The notes under the pieces are model-generated. The model was not told the origin of the DNA. It saw only the letters and a program-made list of their open reading frames with translations, and made no database searches. Positions 28,526 to 37,267 of a stretch of 64,000 bases of DNA are shown here, piece by piece. This stretch comes from CAIVAT01 sp037128705. GTDB taxonomy: Bacteria; Bacteroidota; Bacteroidia; Bacteroidales; FEN-979. The stretch spans positions 14,291-78,290 of the forward strand of contig JBAXVX010000019.1 in NCBI GenBank assembly GCA_037128705.1, given 5' to 3'. Position 1 is the first letter of the stretch, and every line of letters starts with the position of its first letter. A program made the translations under genes and the position numbers.

Positions 28526-31357
28526 ATGAAAAAATGCATCCTCTTTGCAGGGTTGTTTATTTGTATTTCTTTCCACCCATTCGCACAAACCTGGATTCGA
28601 AGTGTAGATTTGAACCCTGAAAATCCATTTACACTGAAAAGCGCCCGGACAGTAAAATTTCAACCGATCGAAATTCCGGGAAACCTGTCCCTGTTTTCAG
28701 TGATAGTCGACAGTGTCTTATACCGAACCTGCAGCAATACTCAGCTTATTGGCGATACGCTTTTCTTCACACTGGCCGACAGCATCAAAGGATGGGCGGT
28801 CATGGATAAGAATTTCAATCCCAGCCCAAAATACACGGTACGGTTCCTGAACAATGGAAAAGGTTTTCACCGGATCGAAAACCTGGTACCAATGGGAGAA
28901 ACCAAAGACAAAGTTTATATCACGGCGGCGGGTTCCAAAGAGTGGCCCGGATACCTCTGCAGGTCAAAACTTTTTCGCCCTGGATATGCTCCGGTGGGAG
29001 TGGTGCTGCCCGACAACGGCTGGCACCTGGGATTTGCCGATATCAGGATCAATGATACCTTGTCGCTGACCGCACTGGCCCGAAGAGGTGCGCGCGACAA
29101 GGACAGGACGGATATTGACCGCTGGATGATTACACTAAAACCTGGCGGATGGGCAGAATATTCCATCTGGTTTATCGGTCATAAACAGGACTGGCATACA
29201 GGGCTCAGGCTGATGTTCAATCGTTTGTGGCTTTTTGATATGCCTGAATTTGATAACACAATGTTCCGGCGCAGCGACCTGGCCTGGATGAAGACGAGCT
29301 ATATCATGCTTCTGCAGTTTGCATGGGATAAAAAATACTATGATTACGCCCAACAGAAATACACATTTTACAAGAATCTTTTTGAATATGATTCTTTAAC
29401 AGGCGGGTATGATATTTTCACGCTTTGGCCGACATGGCCCAGGCTGGGACTTGATCAGCGAAACCAGTGGGATATGTACCGCGACCTTCCGGGAGGCTTG
29501 ATTGAACTCAGGAAACAGGTTGAATTTACCCATCGTGCAGGGAAGAAGTATTTCATCTCCTATAATCCGTGGGATGATGGGACACGCCAGGAAGATCAGT
29601 TGAAAGGAATGGAAGATCTCCTGCGGGCCACCGATGCCGATGGAGTGGTACTTGACACCAAAGGATCATCAAGCAGGGAATTACAGGCTGCCGCCGATAA
29701 GGTCAAACCGGGAATCATCATGTACAGCGAAGGAATGGCCGTGCCGAAGGACATGCCCGGCATCGTAAGCGGCAGGGTCCATGATGCCCTGGTGATGCCG
29801 CCGCCAATAAACCTGAATAAGCTGATCAAGCCCGATTTCGCCATCTTCAGGGTGCTTCAGCTGGCTGATGACCGGTTACACCGGGAACTGGCTATCTCCT
29901 TCTTCAATGGTTACGGTGTGGAGATCAATACCATGCGCCCGGGCCGCCCCGAATGGATGGAAGAGGAATTTGCCTACATGGGGCGCACAACACGGATCCT
30001 TCGCGAAAACCGGGCTGCCTTCAGCAATGAATCATTTGCTCCGCTCGTACCCACCCTGGTTGATTCTGTTTATGTAAATTGCTGGGATACCACTGCGAAA
30101 AGGCTTTTCACGATCTACAGTATCAACCCGAAAGGAGTGAACGGCAGATTGTTCGAGTTTGTAGATCCTTCAGGTTATTGGCCTGCTTCAAAAATCATCG
30201 GACAATATCATTTTGTTGACCTTTGGAATCACGAAGAGGTAAAACCGGTGATGGATAAGGACAGGGCATTCATCCCGGTTAGGATCGATGCCTTTGATCC
30301 GGCATGGTTAAATACCAGGCGCGAAGGAAATGCCGGATGCATTGCCATATTCACACATATATTAATTGTTCAGAAAGCCGGAAGTCTGCTGACATTCAGG
30401 GCCAACAATGCCTTGATGGACAAGATTGTTCTGACCGGGGAAAATCCTGACTACCATTCAAAACAATTCACTTATACGGCAGCAGGCAGTACTGTTGATT
30501 ATAGAAGGCTGTTCCCGAAACCGGTTCAAAAAATTGTAATTCAGGTATTTTCGGGTTCCGAATTAATGGATGAGGTGATTGTAACACCTGGCCTGGGTCA
30601 GCCGGAATGCATCAGTCGGTATGAAAAATCTCCGTCCGTTAAGGTGGTTCCGCAGGATATGGTTGAGATCCCTGCCGGAAATTTCCGGTTCTATACAAAA
30701 CGTGACCCGAATACACTCGATCCGTTTATCGCCTTCCCTGATTTCAGTGATACAGTTGACATTTCCATGCCCCGGTTTTTCATGGACAGGTACCCGGTAA
30801 CCAACATACAATATAAACAATTTCTGACACAAACATCTTATATTCCGAATGATACGATAAACTACCTGAAGTATTGGTCTAATGGATCTCCGGCCAGTGG
30901 CACAGAAGATCTCCCTGTGGTTTATGTCAACCCCGACGATGCAAAAGCCTATGCAAAATGGGCGGGGAAGAGGCTCCCGACCGAACAGGAATGGCAGTAT
31001 GCTGCCCAGGGTAGCGACATGCGCAAATTTCCCTGGGGGAATAAGATGGATTCAACGAAATGCAATTACAACCTTAATTTTTCAACCCCGGTCGGCAGGT
31101 TCCAAAATGGCGGCAGTCCGTTTAACGTAATGGATATAGTTGGAAATGTATGGCAAATGACCTCCGATGTGTACGACAACGGAAGTTATTATTTCACAAT
31201 CATCAGGGGCGGAAGTTATTATCACCCTACCCAAAGCATCTGGTATGTGACAGGTGGACCATTACCGGTGGATCATCCTGAAATGCTGCTGCTGATAGCT
31301 CCCGGCCTTGACCGCAATGCAACCGTAGGATTCAGGTGTGTGAAAGATTCAGAATAA
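28526..31357 (+). CDS. Secreted protein: glycosidase-like barrel fused to a SUMF1/FGE-like domain
   Basis: A 943-residue exported protein (signal peptide ending HPFAQ). Residues about 30-190 look like a beta-sandwich. The middle third is a TIM-barrel glycosidase-like region: YDIFTLWPTWPRLGLDQRNQ, KYFISYNPWDDG, DADGVVLDTKGSS and NGYGVEINTMRPGR are spaced like barrel strands with acidic tips, resembling the GH27/36-type or DUF6259 proteins. The final 230 residues form a formylglycine-generating-enzyme (SUMF1) fold: MVEIPAGNFRF, PVTNIQYKQFL, KRLPTEQEWQYAA, WGNKMDSTKCN and TVGFRCV. The first of the two catalytic Cys of true FGE is absent (no CYRYR-like motif before GFRCV), so this is probably a binding module. 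No sulfatase lies nearby. Substrate unknown. Confidence 0.75.
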   Translation: MKKCILFAGLFICISFHPFAQTWIRSVDLNPENPFTLKSARTVKFQPIEIPGNLSLFSVIVDSVLYRTCSNTQLIGDTLFFTLADSIKGWAVMDKNFNPSPKYTVRFLNNGKGFHRIENLVPMGETKDKVYITAAGSKEWPGYLCRSKLFRPGYAPVGVVLPDNGWHLGFADIRINDTLSLTALARRGARDKDRTDIDRWMITLKPGGWAEYSIWFIGHKQDWHTGLRLMFNRLWLFDMPEFDNTMFRRSDLAWMKTSYIMLLQFAWDKKYYDYAQQKYTFYKNLFEYDSLTGGYDIFTLWPTWPRLGLDQRNQWDMYRDLPGGLIELRKQVEFTHRAGKKYFISYNPWDDGTRQEDQLKGMEDLLRATDADGVVLDTKGSSSRELQAAADKVKPGIIMYSEGMAVPKDMPGIVSGRVHDALVMPPPINLNKLIKPDFAIFRVLQLADDRLHRELAISFFNGYGVEINTMRPGRPEWMEEEFAYMGRTTRILRENRAAFSNESFAPLVPTLVDSVYVNCWDTTAKRLFTIYSINPKGVNGRLFEFVDPSGYWPASKIIGQYHFVDLWNHEEVKPVMDKDRAFIPVRIDAFDPAWLNTRREGNAGCIAIFTHILIVQKAGSLLTFRANNALMDKIVLTGENPDYHSKQFTYTAAGSTVDYRRLFPKPVQKIVIQVFSGSELMDEVIVTPGLGQPECISRYEKSPSVKVVPQDMVEIPAGNFRFYTKRDPNTLDPFIAFPDFSDTVDISMPRFFMDRYPVTNIQYKQFLTQTSYIPNDTINYLKYWSNGSPASGTEDLPVVYVNPDDAKAYAKWAGKRLPTEQEWQYAAQGSDMRKFPWGNKMDSTKCNYNLNFSTPVGRFQNGGSPFNVMDIVGNVWQMTSDVYDNGSYYFTIIRGGSYYHPTQSIWYVTGGPLPVDHPEMLLLIAPGLDRNATVGFRCVKDSE

Positions 31358-31359
31358 CA

Positions 31360-31392
31360 TTGTTACCCTGTTACCTTGTCACCTTGTCACTT
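31360..31392. repeat. Short tandem TTGTYACC microrepeat
   Basis: About four 8-bp units (TTGTTACC, CTGTTACC, TTGTCACC, TTGTCAC) lie between the convergent ends of the barrel/SUMF1 gene and the CAP-SPOR gene; the last unit touches the CAP-SPOR stop region. It resembles the other short-period intergenic repeats in this window. Confidence 0.55.
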
Positions 31393-32382
31393 TATTTCTT
31401 TGTCCCCTTTTAAAATCCAGGCATCCCTGTAAATTTTCTTCACCTCCTTCAACTTCCCCATCATGGCAGTTTTATCAGGAGATTCCATGATGGAAACCCT
31501 TAGTTTTCCATTCTTTTCTATCAGCTTTGCATCCGGGTACCCTTTTTCCTTCAGCGAGTTGGCAAGTTGATTGGCCTTGTCTTTTGGAAGCAGCGTATTC
31601 ACAATGATATAGTAGACTACTGAGGTCGTATCATTGACTTTCTTAACCAGTGTATCATTTCTGTTTGCATCCGGGGTTACTGCTTTTCCTTTTTTCGTCT
31701 CTACAACCGGCTTTTTCACAGGCTTTACAGGTTGCGTTAAAGTATCTTTTTTTGGTGGCTCAGGAGCAGCGCCGCAAACAGTGGCGGCGCCTTCGGGATC
31801 CTGCACCTCTCCAAACCAGGCACAAGCATAGTTTTCATAAACCGCGATCCCGATGGCATTCCAGGGTTTTCCCTGCCACTTTCCCGTGTTTAACAAAAAA
31901 CTGTTGAAATATTCCTCGGTTTTCCATACCATCATCACGGTATCTGTCACCAGTGGATTATTCTCCCAATAAACGATTTCATAGCCCCGGGATGCATATT
32001 TCGTCAGTTCACGAGGCTTGTCCCATACTGAATTTTTCTTGTTTTCATCCTTTGGATAACAGAAGGGGGCCCAGAAACCTTTGTTTGACCAGGAATGAAA
32101 ATTACATGCTCCCTGGTCAGGATGGTGTGCGAACAGATCCTTGGCATGCAGGTCGGCAACGTAGGACAATGACTTTGAAAGCGGAATGGGAGGAAGGTTG
32201 TTCTGTTTGCGGTAATCATTGATCATATGATAGAGGTTCATCTCCCTTGCATCGATGCAGAAAACAGTCGGTACGGGGTTTCCCTGCTTTACAGCTTTTT
32301 GAGCAAATGCAGATTGGTTCATGATGGTCGATAGGGCCATCAGGCTAAAAAGCAGCAGTATATTACGAGTTTTCTTGATCAT
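31387..32382 (-). CDS. CAP (SCP/PR-1) domain protein with C-terminal SPOR-like domain
   Basis: A 331-residue exported protein with a signal peptide ending QSAFAQ (about residue 28). A CAP/SCP domain spans roughly 45-195: NLYHMINDYRKQNNLPPIPL, SKSLSYVADLHAKDLFAHH and the closing NYACAWFGE. A Lys/Pro/Thr-rich linker leads to a C-terminal SPOR-like segment (VYYIIVNTLLPKDKANQLAN), a fold that binds denuded peptidoglycan. CAP proteins can be proteases or lipid binders; the activity here is unknown. Its ATG overlaps the stop of the GH172 gene by 4 bp, so it is the last member of the glycosidase operon. Confidence 0.8.
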   Translation of the reverse strand: MIKKTRNILLLFSLMALSTIMNQSAFAQKAVKQGNPVPTVFCIDAREMNLYHMINDYRKQNNLPPIPLSKSLSYVADLHAKDLFAHHPDQGACNFHSWSNKGFWAPFCYPKDENKKNSVWDKPRELTKYASRGYEIVYWENNPLVTDTVMMVWKTEEYFNSFLLNTGKWQGKPWNAIGIAVYENYACAWFGEVQDPEGAATVCGAAPEPPKKDTLTQPVKPVKKPVVETKKGKAVTPDANRNDTLVKKVNDTTSVVYYIIVNTLLPKDKANQLANSLKEKGYPDAKLIEKNGKLRVSIMESPDKTAMMGKLKEVKKIYRDAWILKGDKEIK

Positions 32383-34373
32383 TTTTTAATTGCAGGGGGC
32401 ATGTTCTGATCTGAACTAACGATCAGTTTATTATCAGGATTGATTAACCTCGCATAGAAGGCATATTGCCCTAAATTGTTCTCCACTTTTAACAAAAGTG
32501 CATTCCACCCAGGATGCATGTTTAATGTTATTTCAGCCTGATCGGGCTCAGCTACCTGTTCCCCAAGGAACCGGTAAACTTGTTTCCCGTTGAAAAACAC
32601 CTTGATTCCGTCATCAGATCCCACAAAAAGCGTTGTCGTGCAGTTTTCGGGTGAATAAACATAAGTTAACGCATAGGTGACCACAAGTTCACATGGAAAA
32701 ACCTTGTCAACAAGAGATAAACAACCATTCTCGGGTGTTGGAACCTGTTTCCACCGGATAGGGTTTTTCGGTGATCCCTTGTAATCCTTCTGCAGATCGA
32801 TCATTTTTTCCGGCAGGTAAACTGAATCAAGGCCGCGCCGCGCCGTGCCTGTTTTATGAAGATTTGGAAATGGGCCCAGGATATACCAGTCAGGAATATA
32901 TACGCGTTTTGGCTCCATGCTCACCCCATCCAGCCCGATTAAATATCCTTTTGATAGCGCATCCTTTCCGGTAACTACAAAACGGATATCAACAGAACCT
33001 GTAAGGGTTTTCAAATCCTTCAATGTCACCCCCCCGCTTGGAAGTATGTAAGGTGAATATCCGTATATAGTTCCTGCTTTTATATTGTTGACATAAATAT
33101 CGGCGTTCCCGTAATCAGGGCCTTTGGAATGATACAGGTTCAGGTCGTACACCGATTCCTTCAGCCCATTGATCTCCAGGCCAAAGGATGATTTGTCATG
33201 GGCCTCTATCACAATTTGTCTGTTCTCTCCCCACTCAGGCCCGAAGTCCGACATATCCATGATCTTCGATTTCAGTCCCTCCAGTTTGAAGTTCATCTTT
33301 TCCGCCTCAAACATCCGGGCTGGCTTGACAATTCGCATTGGGATGCGCTGACCTGCAATTGGAAAATGCGGGAATTGTTTATGAGGTTCCATCTGGTACC
33401 AATAGGCCGTTGAACTGTAATCGGCTATATCCTGATTCCCCTGTCCATGCTCTATGGTCACCTTGATATTTTTCTTGAACGGGATCGGATCAACGATGAA
33501 AAAACGATAAGCAGCAATCTGTCCAAGGGTGTCGTTTTTGAATATAAGGCCACTGTATGGTCCGGCAAATTCTCCATTATTGAAATACCATCCTGCAGAG
33601 AAAAAATCATCCGTTCCGGTTCCATGGATCGATGGCCTTTTTTCTCCATCAGTATAAATCATTTCGTCACCTTCAAGGAACCTCAGGCTGCCATCATACG
33701 ATTGCATGTTCAGGTTCACCCCTATAATCTGTCCTTTCCCTTCAGCTTGAAGTATGACAAAATTTGAATCGTAATTGGTTCGGATACTTCTTTTCCACTG
33801 TGCATGAAAATAGGCTACATCTGATTCCAGAGCACCTTCAAATTTTTGATATTCAATTTGATATAAAAGGCCAACATCCTGCCGGGTCTCGTTGGCAATT
33901 TCAATGCGCGCATCCCGTTCAAAAGGCATCGGGAAATAGCAGACATAGCCTCCGCTCGTCATCCCAAGAAATTGAGTAATGTAGGGCTTGTATTTGAAAC
34001 CGCATCCGAAAAAATCACCGATGGGAACTTCAACAGAAGGCTTTGCTTCATCATCCCAGAAAATCCGGATAACGATGCGGCGAAGAAAATAGGGATCGCG
34101 TGATTCAATGGCAAACCACATCCTGACAATCATTCCCGGTCCTTCGGCCATAAATATGTCCGTCTTTTTCCCGGGTGCAATGTAGATCCTGTCATTGTTA
34201 CCCCCTGAAGAATCATAACTTGATACTTGTATCAGCTTGCTTTTTTTCAGGTAGGGCAGGGCAGCAGGTGAAAGTAAATGCTGAATATCAGTACGGTATC
34301 CTGTGTTACAGGAAAACAATCCAAACAACATCACCAAACCGCAAATAGTACCCAGCAAAAAAAACTTTTTCAT
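32379..34373 (-). CDS. GH172 (DUF2961) family lipoprotein, probable arabinofuranosidase-type glycosidase
   Basis: A 664-residue lipoprotein (lipobox LFGLFSC near residue 21). The DUF2961 core covers about residues 30-370: RIYIAPGKKTDIFMAEGPG, DFFGCGFKYKPY, RFLEGDEMIYTDGEKRPSI and GTGTDDFFSAGWYFN are hallmark stretches. A C-terminal half holds carbohydrate-binding-like beta domains, including a PA14-like NCTTTLFVGSDDGIKVFFNG segment. DUF2961 is now GH172; described members act on D-arabinofuranosides or difructose anhydrides. ATG 34373 was chosen for its lipoprotein signal; a frame start at 34469 overlaps the next gene. It overlaps the CAP-SPOR gene by 4 bp and follows the trehalase-like gene by 29 bp. 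Confidence 0.85.
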   Translation of the reverse strand: MKKFFLLGTICGLVMLFGLFSCNTGYRTDIQHLLSPAALPYLKKSKLIQVSSYDSSGGNNDRIYIAPGKKTDIFMAEGPGMIVRMWFAIESRDPYFLRRIVIRIFWDDEAKPSVEVPIGDFFGCGFKYKPYITQFLGMTSGGYVCYFPMPFERDARIEIANETRQDVGLLYQIEYQKFEGALESDVAYFHAQWKRSIRTNYDSNFVILQAEGKGQIIGVNLNMQSYDGSLRFLEGDEMIYTDGEKRPSIHGTGTDDFFSAGWYFNNGEFAGPYSGLIFKNDTLGQIAAYRFFIVDPIPFKKNIKVTIEHGQGNQDIADYSSTAYWYQMEPHKQFPHFPIAGQRIPMRIVKPARMFEAEKMNFKLEGLKSKIMDMSDFGPEWGENRQIVIEAHDKSSFGLEINGLKESVYDLNLYHSKGPDYGNADIYVNNIKAGTIYGYSPYILPSGGVTLKDLKTLTGSVDIRFVVTGKDALSKGYLIGLDGVSMEPKRVYIPDWYILGPFPNLHKTGTARRGLDSVYLPEKMIDLQKDYKGSPKNPIRWKQVPTPENGCLSLVDKVFPCELVVTYALTYVYSPENCTTTLFVGSDDGIKVFFNGKQVYRFLGEQVAEPDQAEITLNMHPGWNALLLKVENNLGQYAFYARLINPDNKLIVSSDQNMPPAIKK

Positions 34374-34402
34374 AATACCTTCTTTCAACCTGCAAAGGTA
34401 TA

Positions 34403-36547
34403 CTATTTCTGATTTTCGTCGATCAGCAATTTCGCAATGATGGCATCCCAGATATAGTTTGTCGGGCAATTCAATGATTCGTTGTCGGGGCTGTAGGACT
34501 CCCAGTAATTATGATTTTTCGAAAGCTGGGTAGTCACTGCACTGACCATTTTACCAGCCAGCTGGTGAGCTATTTCATTGTAGCCATACCTTCGGAGACC
34601 GTCATATACCATGTAATCCCACAGCATCCAGACCGGCCCGTTCCATTTGCAGCAGTAATCAACATTGGGGCTGTACCACGGGTCCAGGGCCGAAAGAGTA
34701 GGAACCCCGTATCTTCTCCAAAATCTGGTGGTGTCTGTAAGAGCCTGGACCAGCCTTGAAGCCCGCTCTTTCGGGGCTGCTTCTGCCCAAAGGGCCAGGA
34801 ACGCAATAATTTCCTGCCGTTTCAGATCACGGGTCATAAACTTAAATGTGTGATCCTTTTTATTCACTGAATAGTAGAATCCGGTGGAATCGTCCCACAT
34901 GCGCTCATTAACCAGCACGGTGGTTTTTCCTGCAAGTTCCTTCCATTTCTTTGCCTCTTCTGCCTTTCCAAGGATTGTGGCCATTTTTTCAAGGCTGCGT
35001 TCCTCCTTGATCACCATAAGCGTCAAATCCAGGCACTCCAGTTCATCGGAGATATCCTCTTTGTCGACATCAAGATATCGTTCGGCCGAAACCTGGAAAA
35101 CAGCATTATACCAGTCGCGGACATTCTCGATGATGCCATAAGGACCCCATTCAAAAGTACCGTCATGATCAGTATCCCGGTTGGCGATCAGCCATTCCAC
35201 GTAACGTGATCCCGATGCATAGGCATCTGAAAGGAATTGCCTGTTCTTCCCTGCATGATATACCTCCAGGTTGATCCAGCTGAAAAACGGGGCGGAGGTT
35301 GTCGACACATTGTTGTGCGGGTAATCCTGCAACCCGCGCGGTCCATGCCGGTAAGCAATCAATCCGTCATCACGTTGCTGTTCCATATATACACGCTGTG
35401 ATCCCTCAGCCGATACCGGATCCATATAAGCATAGGCCATCATGCTCAACGACTCATGCAACACCTGGTGCCCGTGTCCCCAGCCCCAGAGCGGGTTTCT
35501 TGAGAACACATAAAAATTGAATCTCGTTTTTCCGGTAGGAGGATACATGCAGCCTCGTGCAAGGTTAAAGGCGCCCAGGTAGGCCAGCTTTTCCGGTTGA
35601 CTTTTAAAGCCAATCCTGGGAATTTTTGAGTAGAGGATCAGGTTGTCCTCATAATAGGTTTTGAGCATAAAGCGCCTGACGGAATCGATGGTCCGGATAA
35701 GCTTTGCGGAATCCTCCTTTTGATCCTGAAATCCTCGCAGATACCTGAAATTGACCAGCTCTCCAGGCTTTAGCCGCTTCTTCAGATGTAACGCAATAAA
35801 ATCGACAAACCCTTCCGGTTTCATGTTCAGGGTATCAACCCGCTTGTTGGAATAAAAATCGGTTTTGATCAGATTATAAAAATCCTCCATGCTGCCTGAA
35901 TAACCACCATGGGATGAGGTCTCCACATTGCTGGTAAAAAAATCCCTAACCCTGGCAGGATACCCGTATTCTGTCTTCAGGCTGCTGATCAAACGGTAGG
36001 GACTTTCATAACGGTTGGTTACATAGCCGTCATAAATTTTATCATACCTGACAATCTCCAGTGAATCATTTCCTGTTTCCAATATCGGATAGGCTGCCAC
36101 CTCATGAACCATTTTGTCGGTGTTTTTTATCTCCATGTTTACCATGGCAATCGAAGAACTATAAACAAAAAAGGTCTCCTTAACGTGGATTCCGCGGAAT
36201 GGTTCATATTCAAGAATCGTCATATCCGGAAAGGAGAAACGTACGACTGGTTTCACAAGAAATTCTCCGATACTGGAAACCACAACATCATCAACCTTCC
36301 ATATGCAGAACATCGAACCTGCATGATCAGAGGAATAACTGACCGGCCGGCAATCGGAATAATAATCCATCTTATAAGCTTTATCCCCGTACATCTGCGA
36401 ACGGGCCATGGCAGCAGCATAGGTTGTGTAAAGCGGATCATTCGCCTTTGCGTTTATGCGAACATAATCTTCGGTGGGCTTGAATTGTTGCGCGGCCGAT
36501 GCCAGCCACCATACACTTATCAAAACCACGAGAATTGAATTTTTCAT
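34403..36547 (-). CDS. Secreted (alpha/alpha)6-barrel glycosidase, GH63/trehalase-like (copy 1)
   Basis: A 714-residue protein with a signal peptide (VWWLASAAQQ). An N-terminal beta-sandwich (about 35-290) precedes an (alpha/alpha)6 barrel. Barrel motifs are HGHQVLHESLSMMAYAYMD, QQRDDGLIAYRHGPRG, the acidic HDGTFEWGPYG and the C-terminal NGPVWMLWDYMVYDGLRRYG. The last resembles the NGPVW motif of GH63 and GH37 enzymes. It should be an inverting exo-alpha-glycosidase; whether it acts on glucosides, mannosylglycerate-like or other sugars is unknown. It is a paralogue of the 722-residue protein at 37248-39416, with which it shares these motifs. It lies 29 bp upstream of the GH172 gene. Confidence 0.8.
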   Translation of the reverse strand: MKNSILVVLISVWWLASAAQQFKPTEDYVRINAKANDPLYTTYAAAMARSQMYGDKAYKMDYYSDCRPVSYSSDHAGSMFCIWKVDDVVVSSIGEFLVKPVVRFSFPDMTILEYEPFRGIHVKETFFVYSSSIAMVNMEIKNTDKMVHEVAAYPILETGNDSLEIVRYDKIYDGYVTNRYESPYRLISSLKTEYGYPARVRDFFTSNVETSSHGGYSGSMEDFYNLIKTDFYSNKRVDTLNMKPEGFVDFIALHLKKRLKPGELVNFRYLRGFQDQKEDSAKLIRTIDSVRRFMLKTYYEDNLILYSKIPRIGFKSQPEKLAYLGAFNLARGCMYPPTGKTRFNFYVFSRNPLWGWGHGHQVLHESLSMMAYAYMDPVSAEGSQRVYMEQQRDDGLIAYRHGPRGLQDYPHNNVSTTSAPFFSWINLEVYHAGKNRQFLSDAYASGSRYVEWLIANRDTDHDGTFEWGPYGIIENVRDWYNAVFQVSAERYLDVDKEDISDELECLDLTLMVIKEERSLEKMATILGKAEEAKKWKELAGKTTVLVNERMWDDSTGFYYSVNKKDHTFKFMTRDLKRQEIIAFLALWAEAAPKERASRLVQALTDTTRFWRRYGVPTLSALDPWYSPNVDYCCKWNGPVWMLWDYMVYDGLRRYGYNEIAHQLAGKMVSAVTTQLSKNHNYWESYSPDNESLNCPTNYIWDAIIAKLLIDENQK

Positions 36548-36607
36548 TTAAATAGCATAATTGATATAAACACAGGTTGCATTAAAGCAAGTTCCATCAG
36601 GTTTAAT

Positions 36608-37267
36608 TTAACCGATCTGATCAGATTTGATAATTACCAGGCCGCGCCTGGCAGATCCGACAGCCCGGATCATCATCCTGGCGACGCTTTCAGCCTGAAC
36701 TCCCCGATACTTTCTCAATCCGCCAACCATCAGGGGGCCCAGGAGCTTCATCAGCGCAATTCCGGCCTTCTCTCCGGCTCTGAATTCGTTACGCTCACCT
36801 AGCAGCATCGATGGCTGAAGAATAAACAGTCCTTCAAACGGGATTTGCGCCAGGTCACGCTCCATTTCACCCTTGGTGCGAAGATAGAAATTAGACGATT
36901 CCGCATTGGCTCCGATGGAAGATACCACGCTGAAAAATTTCACCCCGGCAGCATGACAACCGCTGGCAAATGCCACAACATAATCGTGGTCGACAGCATA
37001 CTGCTTTTCTTTACTTCCTGCGGTTTTAATCGTTGTGCCAAGGCAACAGTAACCATGATCTGCCTCCAATCCTTCAATCGCCCCGGGCAACTGGGAGAAG
37101 TCAACCACCTTCTGGACCAGCTTTTCATGGTCTGTTTCCAGTGGCCTCCTTACAATCGCAATAACCTTATTATAATCCGGGTCCTTCAACAATTGGTTTA
37201 ACAGATATCCCCCGACCAGCCCGGTCACTCCCGAAATGATCGCTACTTTATTTTTCTGACTCTCCAT
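36608..37267 (-). CDS. NAD(P)-binding oxidoreductase, TIP30/HTATIP2-like atypical SDR
   Basis: A 219-residue Rossmann protein. The cofactor motif is SGVTGLVGGYLL near the N-terminus, a second-strand GYCCLGTTIKTAGSKE follows, and a YxxxK pair is in FYLRTKGEME. This pattern, and the short length, match TIP30-like atypical SDRs. The reaction is unknown. ATG 37267 is favoured over 37285; both overlap the end of the upstream glycosidase gene by 20-38 bp, so translation is coupled. A cytoplasmic reductase within a secreted-glycosidase operon suggests it handles a released sugar or aldehyde, which is inference. Confidence 0.8.
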   Translation of the reverse strand: MESQKNKVAIISGVTGLVGGYLLNQLLKDPDYNKVIAIVRRPLETDHEKLVQKVVDFSQLPGAIEGLEADHGYCCLGTTIKTAGSKEKQYAVDHDYVVAFASGCHAAGVKFFSVVSSIGANAESSNFYLRTKGEMERDLAQIPFEGLFILQPSMLLGERNEFRAGEKAGIALMKLLGPLMVGGLRKYRGVQAESVARMMIRAVGSARRGLVIIKSDQIG

